Assembly (NCBI RefSeq): GCF_013113715.1
Contig: NZ_CP053344.1
Location: 3,844,001-3,908,000, forward strand
Direction: 5' to 3'
DNA from: Herbiconiux sp. SALV-R1
GTDB taxonomy: Bacteria; Actinomycetota; Actinomycetes; Actinomycetales; Microbacteriaceae
Length of the DNA stretch: 64,000 nt
In this document: in pieces, positions 1-7,780 of the stretch
How the letters are laid out: the number at the start of each line of letters is the position of its first letter
How positions within the stretch are numbered: position 1 is the stretch's first letter
Position numbers and translations under genes: made by a program
The notes under the pieces: generated by a model
Seen by the model: only the letters and a program-made list of their open reading frames with translations
Database searches by the model: none
What the model was told of the DNA's origin: nothing

Positions 1-797
1 GACGGGGTGCCGGGTGCGACCTTGAGCTTCACGGGGCTGCCGCCGAGGGTCGGCACCTCGATGGTGGCGCCCAGGGTGGCCTCGACGAAGGTCACCGGCA
101 CGTTCACGCGCAGGTTGAGGCCGTCGCGCTCGAACACGGGGTGCTTCCGCACGGTGACCGTGAGCACGATGTCTCCGGCCTCGCCGCCGTCGGGCGAGGG
201 CTCGCCCTTGCCGCGCAGCTTGATCTTCTGCTGGTCGGCGACTCCCGCGGGGATCTTCACCGTGATCGGCTTGCCATCCGCCGTCTGCAGCTTGATGGTG
301 TCGCCCTTCACGGCGGTGACGAAGTCGATCGTGGTGCGGGCTGTGACGTCGCGGCCGCGGGTGGGGCCGTAGGCGCCGAAGCCCCCACGGCCGCCGCCGC
401 GACCGAACATTCCGCCGAGGATGTCGTCGAACCCGCCCGGTGCCTGCTGGTAGCTGTAGCTCGTGCCGCGAGCACCGCCACCACCGCCGCCGAACATGCC
501 GCCGAAGACGTCCTCGAAGCCGCCGCCCTGACCGCCGCCACCCGCCGTGAAGCGGGCGCCGGAGCCCATGGCGCGGATCTGGTCGTACTCCTTGCGCTGG
601 TCGGCGTCGGAGAGCACCGAGTAGGCCTCGCTGATCTCCTTGAAGGTCGCCTCGGCCTTGGCATCGCCCTGGTTCGAGTCGGGGTGGTACTTGCGCGCCA
701 GCTTGCGGTAAGCCTTCTTGAGCTCGGCGTCGGAGATGTCTTTCGACACCCCGAGCACCTTGTAGAAGTCTTTGTCGAACCAGTCCTGGCTAGCCAT
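1..797 (-). CDS. dnaJ: DnaJ co-chaperone, zinc-finger-less type (3' end beyond window)
   Basis: J-domain co-chaperone that delivers unfolded clients to DnaK and stimulates its ATPase. The N-terminal J domain (about residues 1-75) carries the HPD triad at 38-40, followed by a Gly/Phe-rich linker (about 80-135). The substrate-binding C-terminal domain then begins directly with RTTIDFVTAVKGDTI. No CxxCxGxG repeats are visible between linker and C-terminal domain, so this is a type-II, CbpA-like architecture rather than canonical zinc-binding DnaJ. The ATG at 797 overlaps the end of grpE by 8 bp, so it is co-transcribed and probably translationally coupled. The stop codon lies left of the window; about 265 codons are visible. 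Confidence 0.95.
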   Translation of the reverse strand, partial: MASQDWFDKDFYKVLGVSKDISDAELKKAYRKLARKYHPDSNQGDAKAEATFKEISEAYSVLSDADQRKEYDQIRAMGSGARFTAGGGGQGGGFEDVFGGMFGGGGGGARGTSYSYQQAPGGFDDILGGMFGRGGGRGGFGAYGPTRGRDVTARTTIDFVTAVKGDTIKLQTADGKPITVKIPAGVADQQKIKLRGKGEPSPDGGEAGDIVLTVTVRKHPVFERDGLNLRVNVPVTFVEATLGATIEVPTLGGSPVKLKVAPGTP

Positions 798-1371
798 TCG
801 GCACCGCCACCACGACCTTGGCGGCGCGCAGCAGCGTGGAACCCAGGTAGTAGCCCGACTCGACCACGTCGGCGATGGTCGCCGTGGTCACCTCGTCGCT
901 CGGCTGCTGGAAGATCGCCTCGTGGATCTGAGGGTCGAACTCCTCGCCGGCCGCGGCGAAGGGCTTGAGTCCTACGCGCTCGGTGCCGGAACGTAGCTTC
1001 GTGGCGATGGCCGTGAACGGCCCGCCCTCGTCGAGGTCGCCGTGCTTGGCGGCCCGGTCGAGGTCGTCGAGCACGGGCAGCAGCACCTTCACGACCTCGC
1101 CGACCGCACGCTCGCGCTCGATCTCGCGGTTCGCCTCGGTGCGCTTGCGGTAGTTGGCGTACTCCGCCGTCACACGCTGCAGGTCGGCGAGCCGCTCCGC
1201 AGCGAGATCTTCGGCCGAACTCTGGCCCGAGAGGAACGACAGGTCGGCGTCGGAGAGCGAGGTCTCCACATCCGGTCCCTCAGCCTGGATGAAGGACGAG
1301 TCGGGGGTCTCCTCGGCGGAGGCCCCCGACTCGTCAGCAGGCTGACGACCGTCGGTGTTGTCGTCAGTCAT
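790..1371 (-). CDS. grpE: GrpE nucleotide exchange factor
   Basis: Nucleotide-exchange factor that releases ADP from DnaK and completes the DnaK-DnaJ cycle. The 193-residue length suits actinobacterial GrpE. An acidic, disordered N-terminus (residues 1-50) precedes the long dimerisation helix (LADLQRVTAEYANYRKRTE) and the beta-rich C-terminal domain ending near the family-typical GYYLGSTLLRAAKVVVA segment. It sits 3 nt after the dnaK stop and overlaps dnaJ by 8 bp. This is the standard dnaK-grpE-dnaJ order, so expression should follow the HspR-type operators upstream of dnaK. Confidence 0.97.
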   Translation of the reverse strand: MTDDNTDGRQPADESGASAEETPDSSFIQAEGPDVETSLSDADLSFLSGQSSAEDLAAERLADLQRVTAEYANYRKRTEANREIERERAVGEVVKVLLPVLDDLDRAAKHGDLDEGGPFTAIATKLRSGTERVGLKPFAAAGEEFDPQIHEAIFQQPSDEVTTATIADVVESGYYLGSTLLRAAKVVVAVPNG

Positions 1372-1374
1372 GGG

Positions 1375-3243
1375 TTACTTGTCCTTCGGCTCGTCTTCGT
1401 CTTCGACGACCTCGGCGTCGACCACGTCGTCGTCGGCGTTCGACGACTCGGTGGGCTGGCCCTCGTCGCCCGCGGGGGCGGCAGCGTCTGCCTGGGCAGA
1501 AGCATAGATGGCCTGGCCGAGCTTCTGCTGGCTCTCGTTGAGCTTGTCGAACGCGGTCTTCACGGCGTCGTCGTCCTCACCCGCGAGAGCGGACTTCAGA
1601 GCGTCGACGTCGGCCTGCACCTCGGTCTTGACATCCTCCGGGAGCTTGTCGGAGTTCTCCTTGATGAGCTTGTCGGTCGAGTACGCGAGCGACTCGGCCT
1701 GGTTGCGCACCTCGGCGGCCTCGCGGCGCTTCTTGTCTTCGGCGGCGTGCTCCTCCGCCTCGCGCACCATGCGCTCGATGTCCTCCTTGGGCAGCGACGA
1801 GCCACCCGTGATGGTCATCGACTGCTCCTTGCCGGTGCCCTTGTCCTTCGCGGAGACGTGCACGATGCCGTTCGCGTCGATGTCGAAGGTCACCTCGACC
1901 TGCGGGATTCCGCGGGGCGCCGGCGCGATGCCGGTGAGCTCGAAGGTGCCCAGGTTCTTGTTGTCGCGGGTGAACTCGCGCTCACCCTGGAACACCTGGA
2001 TGGCGACCGACGGCTGGTTGTCGTCGGCGGTGGTGAAGGTCTCCGACCGCTTGGTGGGGATGGCCGTGTTGCGCTCGATGAGCTTGGTCATGATGCCACC
2101 CTTGGTCTCGATGCCGAGGGAGAGCGGGGTGACGTCGATGAGCAGGACGTCTTTGCGCTCACCCTTCAGCACGCCGGCCTGGAGCGCAGCGCCCACGGCG
2201 ACGACCTCATCGGGGTTGACGCCCTTGTTGGGCTCCTTGCCGCCGGTGAGCTTCTTCACCAGGTCGACCACGGCGGGCATACGGGTGGAACCACCCACGA
2301 GCACGACGTGCGCGATGTCGTTGACCGAGACGCCGGCCTCGGCGATCACGTCTTTGAAGGGCTTCTCGGTGCGGGCGAGCAGGTCGCTCGTCAGCTCCTC
2401 GAACTTGGCACGGGTGAGCGTGACGTCGAGGTTCGCGGGGCCGTTCTCGGTGAGCGAGAGGTAGGGCAGGGTGATGCTCGCCGACATGCCGGAGCTGAGC
2501 TCCTTCTTGGCCTGCTCGGCGGCCTCCTTGAGGCGCTGCTTGGCGATCTTGTCGTTCGTGACGTCGACACCGGTGGTGTCTTTGAACTGCTTGATCAGGT
2601 AGTCGACGATCCGCTGGTCCCAGTCGTCGCCGCCGAGGCGGTTGTCGCCCGAGGTGGCGCGCACCTGGATGGTGGAGAAGTCGTCGTCTTTGCCCACCTC
2701 GAGGAGGGAGACGTCGAAGGTGCCGCCACCGAGGTCGAAGACCAGGATGAGCTCGTCTTCCTTGCCCTTGTCGAGGCCGTAGGCCAGGGCGGCCGCGGTG
2801 GGCTCGTTGATGATGCGCAGCACGTTGAGGCCGGCGATCTCACCGGCGTCCTTCGTGGCCTGACGCTCGGAGTCGTTGAAGTACGCCGGAACAGTGATGA
2901 CCGCGTCGGTGACGGTGTCGCCGAGGTAGCTCTCCGCGTCGCGCTTGAGCTTGCCGAGGATGCGGGCCGAGATCTCCTGCGGGGTGTACTTCTTGCCGTC
3001 GATCTCGGTCGTCCACGGCGTGCCGATGTGGCGCTTCACGCTCGAGATGGTGCGGTCGACGTTGGTGACGGCCTGGCGCTTCGCGGTCTCGCCGACGAGC
3101 ACCTCCCCGTCTTTGGTGAAGGCGACGACCGAGGGGGTGGTGCGGAAACCCTCGGCGTTCGCGATGACGGTGGGCTCCCCACCTTCGAGCACGGAGACCA
3201 CCGAGTTGGTGGTTCCGAGGTCGATGCCTACTGCACGAGCCAT
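1375..3243 (-). CDS. dnaK: DnaK (Hsp70) molecular chaperone
   Basis: ATP-dependent Hsp70 chaperone of 622 residues. The start at [14 protein letters not shown] matches the family N-terminus and has an AAGGAG Shine-Dalgarno about 10 nt upstream; a longer in-frame extension up to 3324 is not family-like. The nucleotide-binding domain shows the phosphate loops GIDLGTTNS and [14 protein letters not shown] and the adenosine motif [14 protein letters not shown]. The substrate-binding domain follows from about residue 380. The tail is acidic and ends in DEPKDK. First gene of the dnaK-grpE-dnaJ operon; HAIR-like operators at 3296-3316 and 3359-3379 suggest repression by HspR, whose gene would be expected beyond the left edge. 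Confidence 0.98.
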   Translation of the reverse strand: MARAVGIDLGTTNSVVSVLEGGEPTVIANAEGFRTTPSVVAFTKDGEVLVGETAKRQAVTNVDRTISSVKRHIGTPWTTEIDGKKYTPQEISARILGKLKRDAESYLGDTVTDAVITVPAYFNDSERQATKDAGEIAGLNVLRIINEPTAAALAYGLDKGKEDELILVFDLGGGTFDVSLLEVGKDDDFSTIQVRATSGDNRLGGDDWDQRIVDYLIKQFKDTTGVDVTNDKIAKQRLKEAAEQAKKELSSGMSASITLPYLSLTENGPANLDVTLTRAKFEELTSDLLARTEKPFKDVIAEAGVSVNDIAHVVLVGGSTRMPAVVDLVKKLTGGKEPNKGVNPDEVVAVGAALQAGVLKGERKDVLLIDVTPLSLGIETKGGIMTKLIERNTAIPTKRSETFTTADDNQPSVAIQVFQGEREFTRDNKNLGTFELTGIAPAPRGIPQVEVTFDIDANGIVHVSAKDKGTGKEQSMTITGGSSLPKEDIERMVREAEEHAAEDKKRREAAEVRNQAESLAYSTDKLIKENSDKLPEDVKTEVQADVDALKSALAGEDDDAVKTAFDKLNESQQKLGQAIYASAQADAAAPAGDEGQPTESSNADDDVVDAEVVEDEDEPKDK

Positions 3244-3295
3244 GGTGGCTGTTCTCCTTCTGTTGGTGCTGCTGAATATCTGAAGTCTTCCAAGA

Positions 3296-3316
3296 CTTGA
3301 GCCTTGTGAGATCAAG
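3296..3316 (-). promoter_or_regulatory. HAIR-like operator 1 (HspR box)
   Basis: The segment reads CTTGAGC-N7-GATCAAG, matching 11 of 14 arm positions of the HspR inverted repeat CTTGAGT-N7-ACTCAAG known from actinobacterial dnaK promoters. It lies about 55 bp upstream of the dnaK start. Assignment is by consensus only. Confidence 0.75.
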
Positions 3317-3358
3317 TTCACCACCGAGCGGATGCTGCGTCAAGCCCGGTTCGCAAAA

Positions 3359-3379
3359 CTTGAGTCACTACGGCTCAAC
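3359..3379 (-). promoter_or_regulatory. HAIR-like operator 2 (HspR box)
   Basis: Reads CTTGAGT-N7-GCTCAAC, a perfect left arm and 5 of 7 positions in the right arm of the HAIR consensus, with the same 7-nt spacer as box 1. The two boxes are 63 bp apart, about six helical turns, flanking the probable dnaK promoter. Confidence 0.7.
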
Positions 3380-3411
3380 TCTCAGCCCTCGCTCAGCATT
3401 CCCGCCGGTGC

Positions 3412-3417
3412 TACTGT
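3412..3417 (+). promoter_or_regulatory. -10 hexamer TACTGT for leaderless lipoprotein mRNA
   Basis: TACTGT ends exactly 6 nt before the ATG at 3424 and no Shine-Dalgarno is present, the same geometry seen before many genes in this window. Confidence 0.55.
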
Positions 3418-3423
3418 TCCTTC

Positions 3424-3924
3424 ATGACTATTTCTCGACTTACAGCGATGATCTGCGCTGCCGCGTTCGTTGCCGGCTGCCTGAGCGGGTGCAGCGCTCA
3501 GGTCGTCGCCGCCTCCAGCCCCGATCCTCGGTGCTTCGATCAATTGACCCCTGGCGCCGAGGAGCGTCTGCGATCTGACCACGCCGAGGTGGAGGCCGCG
3601 TGGCCCGCCGAAGTACCGAATCTCCCCACGTCCGTCTTCGCGCAGCTGTTCGTCGCCACCTCAGGGGTGAGCTGCCAGTGGAACGGCGATTCGGGCACCG
3701 TCATCTATTCGTCGGTGCAGGCCGACGCCGACGCTCGCGATGCGGCGCGTCGGACGCTGACCGCTCTCGAGTACGACGCCCGCACGGTCTCGTGGGGAAC
3801 GCTCTTCATCTCAGGAGAGGGCGACGACGCGCTCCGATTCGCAGTGACCGCCGATGGAGTCTTCGGGGCTACCGGCGCAGGCGACTTCGACGACATCTCG
3901 CTCTTCCGTTCGGAGCTGGGATGA
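3424..3924 (+). CDS. Small secreted lipoprotein, unknown function (paralogue A)
   Basis: A 166-residue predicted lipoprotein: short basic N-terminus, hydrophobic segment and lipobox LSGC (Cys23). The mature domain has no recognisable family. It contains the segment GVSCQWNGDSGTVIYSSV, which lines up with GLSCRWGEGDEGATYSAA in the next gene, so the two are tandem paralogues. Its stop overlaps the next start (ATGA), indicating coupled expression. There is no Shine-Dalgarno; the TACTGT hexamer 6 nt upstream suggests leaderless translation. The mature part has at least two Cys residues (CF and SCQW) that could form a disulphide. Role unknown; a cell-surface or envelope function is inferred from the lipobox only. 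Confidence 0.85.
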   Translation: MTISRLTAMICAAAFVAGCLSGCSAQVVAASSPDPRCFDQLTPGAEERLRSDHAEVEAAWPAEVPNLPTSVFAQLFVATSGVSCQWNGDSGTVIYSSVQADADARDAARRTLTALEYDARTVSWGTLFISGEGDDALRFAVTADGVFGATGAGDFDDISLFRSELG

Positions 3925-4433
3925 CCCGATCAGCCCGCATACCTGCAGCGCTTCGCGGCCTCAGCGGCGTCGCCGCGCTCGTCGCCGTGCTCGGCACCGC
4001 CGGGTGCAGTGGAGGGACGTCGGGGTCGGGCACGAGCACGTCGGAGGAGGCGTGCTCGGAGCTGGTGACAGAGGCGGGGCTGGAGGCTTTGGAGGGGGCG
4101 GGGCTGGGGTTCGATGCCGGGTGGCCGCGGGCTGATGACGAGTGGGGGGAGGTGTACTCGGCGATCACCGGGGCTGGGGGGCTCAGCTGCCGATGGGGGG
4201 AGGGGGACGAGGGGGCGACGTACTCGGCTGCGAACCTGACGTCGGAGCGGCTCGAAGAGGTCGCCGGCACCCTGGAAGGGCTGGGGTTCTCGCCGGCCGG
4301 GTCGGGCGATCGGGTGTTCTACGTGGCGCCCGACGGGCGGCCCGCGGTGTTCGTCGTCACGCCCGACGCCCTGTACGGCGTCGCCGGAACGGCGGCGCAT
4401 CTCGAAGATCTTGCGCCGTACGAAGGCAGGTGA
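3921..4433 (+). CDS. Small secreted lipoprotein, unknown function (paralogue B)
   Basis: A 170-residue lipoprotein with lipobox TAGC after a hydrophobic signal, followed by a Ser/Gly/Thr-rich linker. It is a tandem paralogue of the upstream gene, sharing the SC-[QR]-W motif, a C-terminal VVTPDALYG-like strand (FAVTADGVFG in paralogue A) and similar length, and overlaps it by the ATGA start/stop. Its first half is unusually rich in G runs on the coding strand (GGGG or longer repeatedly between 4076 and 4216), giving GGG/GAG codons unlike its neighbours. Function unknown. Confidence 0.85.
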   Translation: MTRSARIPAALRGLSGVAALVAVLGTAGCSGGTSGSGTSTSEEACSELVTEAGLEALEGAGLGFDAGWPRADDEWGEVYSAITGAGGLSCRWGEGDEGATYSAANLTSERLEEVAGTLEGLGFSPAGSGDRVFYVAPDGRPAVFVVTPDALYGVAGTAAHLEDLAPYEGR

Positions 4434-4434
4434 A

Positions 4435-4453
4435 CAGGCGCGTGTAGCGCCTG
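4435..4453 (+). terminator. Short terminator-like hairpin after lipoprotein pair
   Basis: CAGGCGC-GTGTA-GCGCCTG, perfect 7-bp arms with a 5-nt loop immediately after the stop codon at 4433. There is no U-tract, so termination is only probable. Confidence 0.5.
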
Positions 4454-4468
4454 CTGTGAAATCGCGGA

Positions 4469-4479
4469 ATCGTCCAGGT
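4469..4479 (+). promoter_or_regulatory. Candidate operator ATCGTCCAGGT shared with the DUF5107 promoter
   Basis: This 11-bp sequence lies about 100 bp before the binding-protein gene and recurs exactly, on the opposite strand, at 13077-13087 upstream of the DUF5107-TPR gene. Both flank the AraC-regulated sugar locus, so it may be a common regulator site. Inference from the match only. Confidence 0.4.
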
Positions 4480-4578
4480 GCACCGCCGCATCCGCCATGT
4501 ACCCGGTGGTCGGGCAGAATCTAGGGTGGCTCTGGCACGCAGCGACGCCTGTCTGCATCACAGTTGCAAGGGAGCACA

Positions 4579-5907
4579 ATGACCGCCTTCATCCACCGCC
4601 GAGCCGCCCGCGCGGCGACGGCCGGCCTTCTCGCGCTGGGCCTGACCGCCGCCATCGCCGGATGCTCGTCGAGCGAGGGCGCCGCCCCCGCAGACGGCTC
4701 TCCCGTCGAGATCACGTTCCAGTCATGGGTGCCGAACATCGACCAGGCCGTCGACGCGTTCAACGCCGCGCACGACGACATCCACGTCACACTCGAGACC
4801 ATCACAGCGGGCCCCGACGGCGGCTACGCCAAGATGCTCTCAGCGGTGCAGGCGGGCAACCCCGCCGACGTCGTGCACCTCGGCTACGACGCGGTTCCCG
4901 ACTTCCTGTTGAACGACGCCGTCGAAGACATCAGCGCCTACGTGAACGACTCCGAAGACCTCTTCGTCCCGTGGCAGTGGGCCACCGGCGTACTCGGCGA
5001 CGGCGTCTACTCGGTGCCGCAGGCCTCCGGCCCCCTCGGCCAGTTCTACCGCGCCGACATCTTCGACTCGCTCGGCATCGCGTACCCGACGACGTGGGAC
5101 GAGTACTACGAGGCGGCGAAGACCATCCACGCCTCCGACCCGAACAAGTACATCACCGCCTTCGCCTACAACCAGGCGCCCTGGCTCATCGGACTCTCGC
5201 AGCAGGCGGGCGGCAGCTGGTTCGGTACCTCCGGTGACGCGTGGGACGTCTCGATCGACGACGACGCGACGCTGAAGGCTGCCGCCTTCTGGCAGAAGCT
5301 CATCGACGAGGGCCTCGTGAAGATCGAGGCCGACTTCTCGAGCGAGTGGAACGCCGACATCCAGAACGGCAACATCGCGACCTGGATCTCGGGCTCGTGG
5401 GCCGACGCCATCCTCCGTGGCACCGCCCCCGACACCGCCGGTAAGTGGGCTGTCGGACCGATGCCCCAGTGGAAGGCCGGCGAGAACGTCTCTGCGACCT
5501 GGGCGGGCGGCTCCGGCGTCGCCGTGCTGAAGGGCTCGAAGCACCCGGAGCAGGCCGCGGAGTTCGCCGTCTGGCTGAGCTCCGACCCCGAGAGCGTGAA
5601 CATCCTCACCAACGTCGGCGCGGGCTGGCCCGCCCTCGCCGACACCAGCGAGATTACCGCCCTTCAGAACGACCCGGAGGTCTTCGGCTTCTACGGCGGC
5701 CAGGACATCTGGGACGTGTTCGCCGAATCCGACGCCGCTGTCGACAACTCGTGGAAGTGGCCGCCGCTGTCGTCGACGCTATTCGCCTCGCTGACCGACA
5801 ACGTCAAGAGCGCCGTCGACTCGGGAACGCCCCTGACGGACGCCTTCACGAAGACGCAGACCGACATGGTCGATGCCCTGAAGGCCAAGGGCATCTCGGT
5901 CAACTGA
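4579..5907 (+). CDS. Sugar ABC transporter substrate-binding lipoprotein
   Basis: Family 1 extracellular solute-binding protein of 442 residues that captures a saccharide outside the membrane. The ATG at 4579 is preceded by AAGGGA. Lipobox IAGC follows a hydrophobic signal. Family hallmarks include EITFQSWVPNIDQAVDAFNAAHDDI, GGYAKMLSAVQAGNPADVVHLGYD and the aromatic-rich WISGSWADAIL segment. Two coupled permeases follow after a strong intercistronic hairpin (5912-5949). No ATPase is encoded nearby, so a shared MsiK-type ATPase elsewhere is likely (known for actinobacterial CUT1 systems). The exact substrate is not deducible; the neighbouring glycoside hydrolase suggests an oligosaccharide. 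Confidence 0.93.
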   Translation: MTAFIHRRAARAATAGLLALGLTAAIAGCSSSEGAAPADGSPVEITFQSWVPNIDQAVDAFNAAHDDIHVTLETITAGPDGGYAKMLSAVQAGNPADVVHLGYDAVPDFLLNDAVEDISAYVNDSEDLFVPWQWATGVLGDGVYSVPQASGPLGQFYRADIFDSLGIAYPTTWDEYYEAAKTIHASDPNKYITAFAYNQAPWLIGLSQQAGGSWFGTSGDAWDVSIDDDATLKAAAFWQKLIDEGLVKIEADFSSEWNADIQNGNIATWISGSWADAILRGTAPDTAGKWAVGPMPQWKAGENVSATWAGGSGVAVLKGSKHPEQAAEFAVWLSSDPESVNILTNVGAGWPALADTSEITALQNDPEVFGFYGGQDIWDVFAESDAAVDNSWKWPPLSSTLFASLTDNVKSAVDSGTPLTDAFTKTQTDMVDALKAKGISVN

Positions 5908-5911
5908 CACC

Positions 5912-5949
5912 ATCGGGGGTGGGGTGCCGAGCGGCGCCCCACCCCCGAT
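5912..5949 (+). promoter_or_regulatory. Intercistronic stem-loop between binding protein and permeases
   Basis: Two 18-nt arms (ATCGGGGGTGGGGTGCCG and its complement with a single T-G wobble) enclose a 2-nt AG loop, starting 4 nt after the stop codon. There is no U-tract. In binding-protein operons such structures typically stabilise the upstream message or attenuate the permease genes; that role is inferred here. Confidence 0.75.
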
Positions 5950-5990
5950 CCGTTCCACCCGTTCCGACCCGAAGGAGCCCGGCCATCGCC

Positions 5991-6902
5991 GTGACCGCCA
6001 CCGCCCCCGCCCCCCGCCGGCGCCCGCGCGCCGCCCTGCTGGTGCTCACGGTGCCTTTCCTCGTGATGTTCGCGCTGTTCTTCGTGGCGCCCATCGTCTA
6101 CGCCGTCGTCGACAGCCTCTACTCCACGAAGGCCTCGGGCCTCGGCTTCGGAGCGCCGCAGAAGGTCTTCGTCTTCCTCGACAACTACGTCGCCGCCCTG
6201 TCGAACCCCTCCTTCGTCGAGAGCCTCGGCCGCCTGCTGCTGTTCTCGCTCATCGAGGTGCCGCTCATGGTGGTCACAGCCCTCGGCCTCGCCCTCCTGC
6301 TGGAGTCGGCGCGCGCGAGACTCCCCCGCTTCTTCCGGGTGCTGTATTTCGTGCCCTACGGCGTCCCCGGGGTCATCGCCGCCCTGCTCTGGGGCTTCCT
6401 CTACATCCCCGCCACGAGCCCCGTGCTGCAGCTTCTGGGCGCCGTCGGCATCGACATCAACCCGCTCTCCTCCAGCGGCGTGCTGTTCGCCATCGCGAAC
6501 ATCGCCCTCTGGGGCTTCGCGGGCTACAACATGCTCATCCTCATCTCGGCCCTGCACGCCATTCCGAGCGAGCTCTACGAAGCTGCACGCATCGACGGCG
6601 CCTCCGAATGGAAGATCACCTGGCAGATCAAGCTGCCCCTCGTGCGGCCCTCCATCATCCTGGTGACGGTCTTCACCATCATCGGCACGCTTCAGCTGTT
6701 CGTCGAACCGCTGGTGCTGCGGCCCCTCACCACGGCGATCAGCTCCGACTTCACCCCGAACCTCGCCGCCTACAACCAGTCGTTCGCCCAGGGCAACCCG
6801 AGCCTCGCCGCCGCGATGGCGGTGATCGTCGCCCTCCTCGGCTTCGTCTTCTCCTTCGGCTTCCTGAGGCTGGTCAACCGGAAGGACAACCGCGCATGGT
6901 GA
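5991..6902 (+). CDS. Sugar ABC transporter permease (MalF-like)
   Basis: Inner-membrane permease of 303 residues with about six transmembrane segments. The EAA loop reads EAARIDGASEWKITWQIKLP (about residue 197 on), the docking site for the ATPase. The GTG at 5991 is chosen because GAAGGAG (5971-5977) lies upstream, although the 13-nt spacing is long; the reading frame is open far upstream without family similarity. It overlaps the next permease by 7 bp (stop 6902, next ATG 6896). CUT1-type organisation: binding protein, MalF-like, MalG-like, then a glycoside hydrolase. Confidence 0.92.
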   Translation: MTATAPAPRRRPRAALLVLTVPFLVMFALFFVAPIVYAVVDSLYSTKASGLGFGAPQKVFVFLDNYVAALSNPSFVESLGRLLLFSLIEVPLMVVTALGLALLLESARARLPRFFRVLYFVPYGVPGVIAALLWGFLYIPATSPVLQLLGAVGIDINPLSSSGVLFAIANIALWGFAGYNMLILISALHAIPSELYEAARIDGASEWKITWQIKLPLVRPSIILVTVFTIIGTLQLFVEPLVLRPLTTAISSDFTPNLAAYNQSFAQGNPSLAAAMAVIVALLGFVFSFGFLRLVNRKDNRAW

Positions 6903-7780
6903 CGCAGACCTCCCGCATCTCGCGCTCGCAACGCATCAAGCAGCCCGTCGGCAGCTCGATCGTCGTCAACGGCGTGCTGGTCATCGCCGGCATCTACTTC
7001 CTCCTGCCCATCGTCTGGGTGCTCGTCGCGGCTACGAAGTCGCCCGGCCAGCTGTTCAGCAGCTTCGGGCTCTGGTTCTCCGACTCGCCCCAGGCGGTCG
7101 GCAACCTCGTCAGCCTGTTCACCCAAGACGGCGGCATCTTCACCACCTGGGTGCTGAACAGCGTCGTCTACGCCGCCCTCGGCGCCTTCGTCGCGATGGT
7201 GATCTCGGCCGCCTGCGGTTACGCCTTCGCGAAGTACGTCTTCCGCGGTCGCGAGACGCTGTTCTCGATCATCCTGGGCGGCGTGCTGGTTCCGGCGACG
7301 GTCATCGCCCTGCCGCTGTACTTCCTGCTGAACGCGGTGCAGCTCACCGGCACGTACTGGGCCGTCCTGCTGCCCAGCATGGTGAGCCCGTTCGGCGTGT
7401 ACCTCGCGCGCATCCACGCCAACGCGGCGGTTCCCGACGAGGTCATCGAGGCCGCGCGCATCGACGGCGCGGGCGACCTGCGCATCTTCGCCTCGATCGC
7501 GACCCGGATGATGGCGCCGGCCCTGGTGACGATCTTCCTGTTCCAGTTCGTCACCATCTGGAACAACTACCTGCTGCCGCTCGTGATGCTGAACAACCCC
7601 CAGACCTTCCCGGTGACGCTCGGACTCACGCTCTGGAACTCGCAGACCCAGCGCGACCCGATGTTCTACCAGCTCGTCGTGACCGGCTCCGCCGTCTCAG
7701 CGATCCTCCTCGTGGTGCTCATGATCTCGCTGCAGCGGTTCTGGAAGGCCGACCTCACGGCCGGTTCGACGAAGGGATGA
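6896..7780 (+). CDS. Sugar ABC transporter permease (MalG-like)
   Basis: Second permease of the importer, 294 residues with six predicted membrane segments and the EAA motif EAARIDGAGDLRIFASIATR near residue 182. The C-terminal segment RFWKADLTAGSTKG is typical of MalG-like permeases, which end in a short tail after the last helix. The start overlaps the previous gene by 7 bp and its stop overlaps the next start by 4 bp (ATGA), so all are translated as a coupled unit. Confidence 0.93.
   Translation: MVTQTSRISRSQRIKQPVGSSIVVNGVLVIAGIYFLLPIVWVLVAATKSPGQLFSSFGLWFSDSPQAVGNLVSLFTQDGGIFTTWVLNSVVYAALGAFVAMVISAACGYAFAKYVFRGRETLFSIILGGVLVPATVIALPLYFLLNAVQLTGTYWAVLLPSMVSPFGVYLARIHANAAVPDEVIEAARIDGAGDLRIFASIATRMMAPALVTIFLFQFVTIWNNYLLPLVMLNNPQTFPVTLGLTLWNSQTQRDPMFYQLVVTGSAVSAILLVVLMISLQRFWKADLTAGSTKG

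Noticed and set aside
1042-3300. 752-codon plus-strand reading frame opposite dnaK and grpE
   Set aside because: It is the antisense shadow of dnaK; its composition (Val/Leu/Gly/Arg-rich, no motif) has no family similarity.
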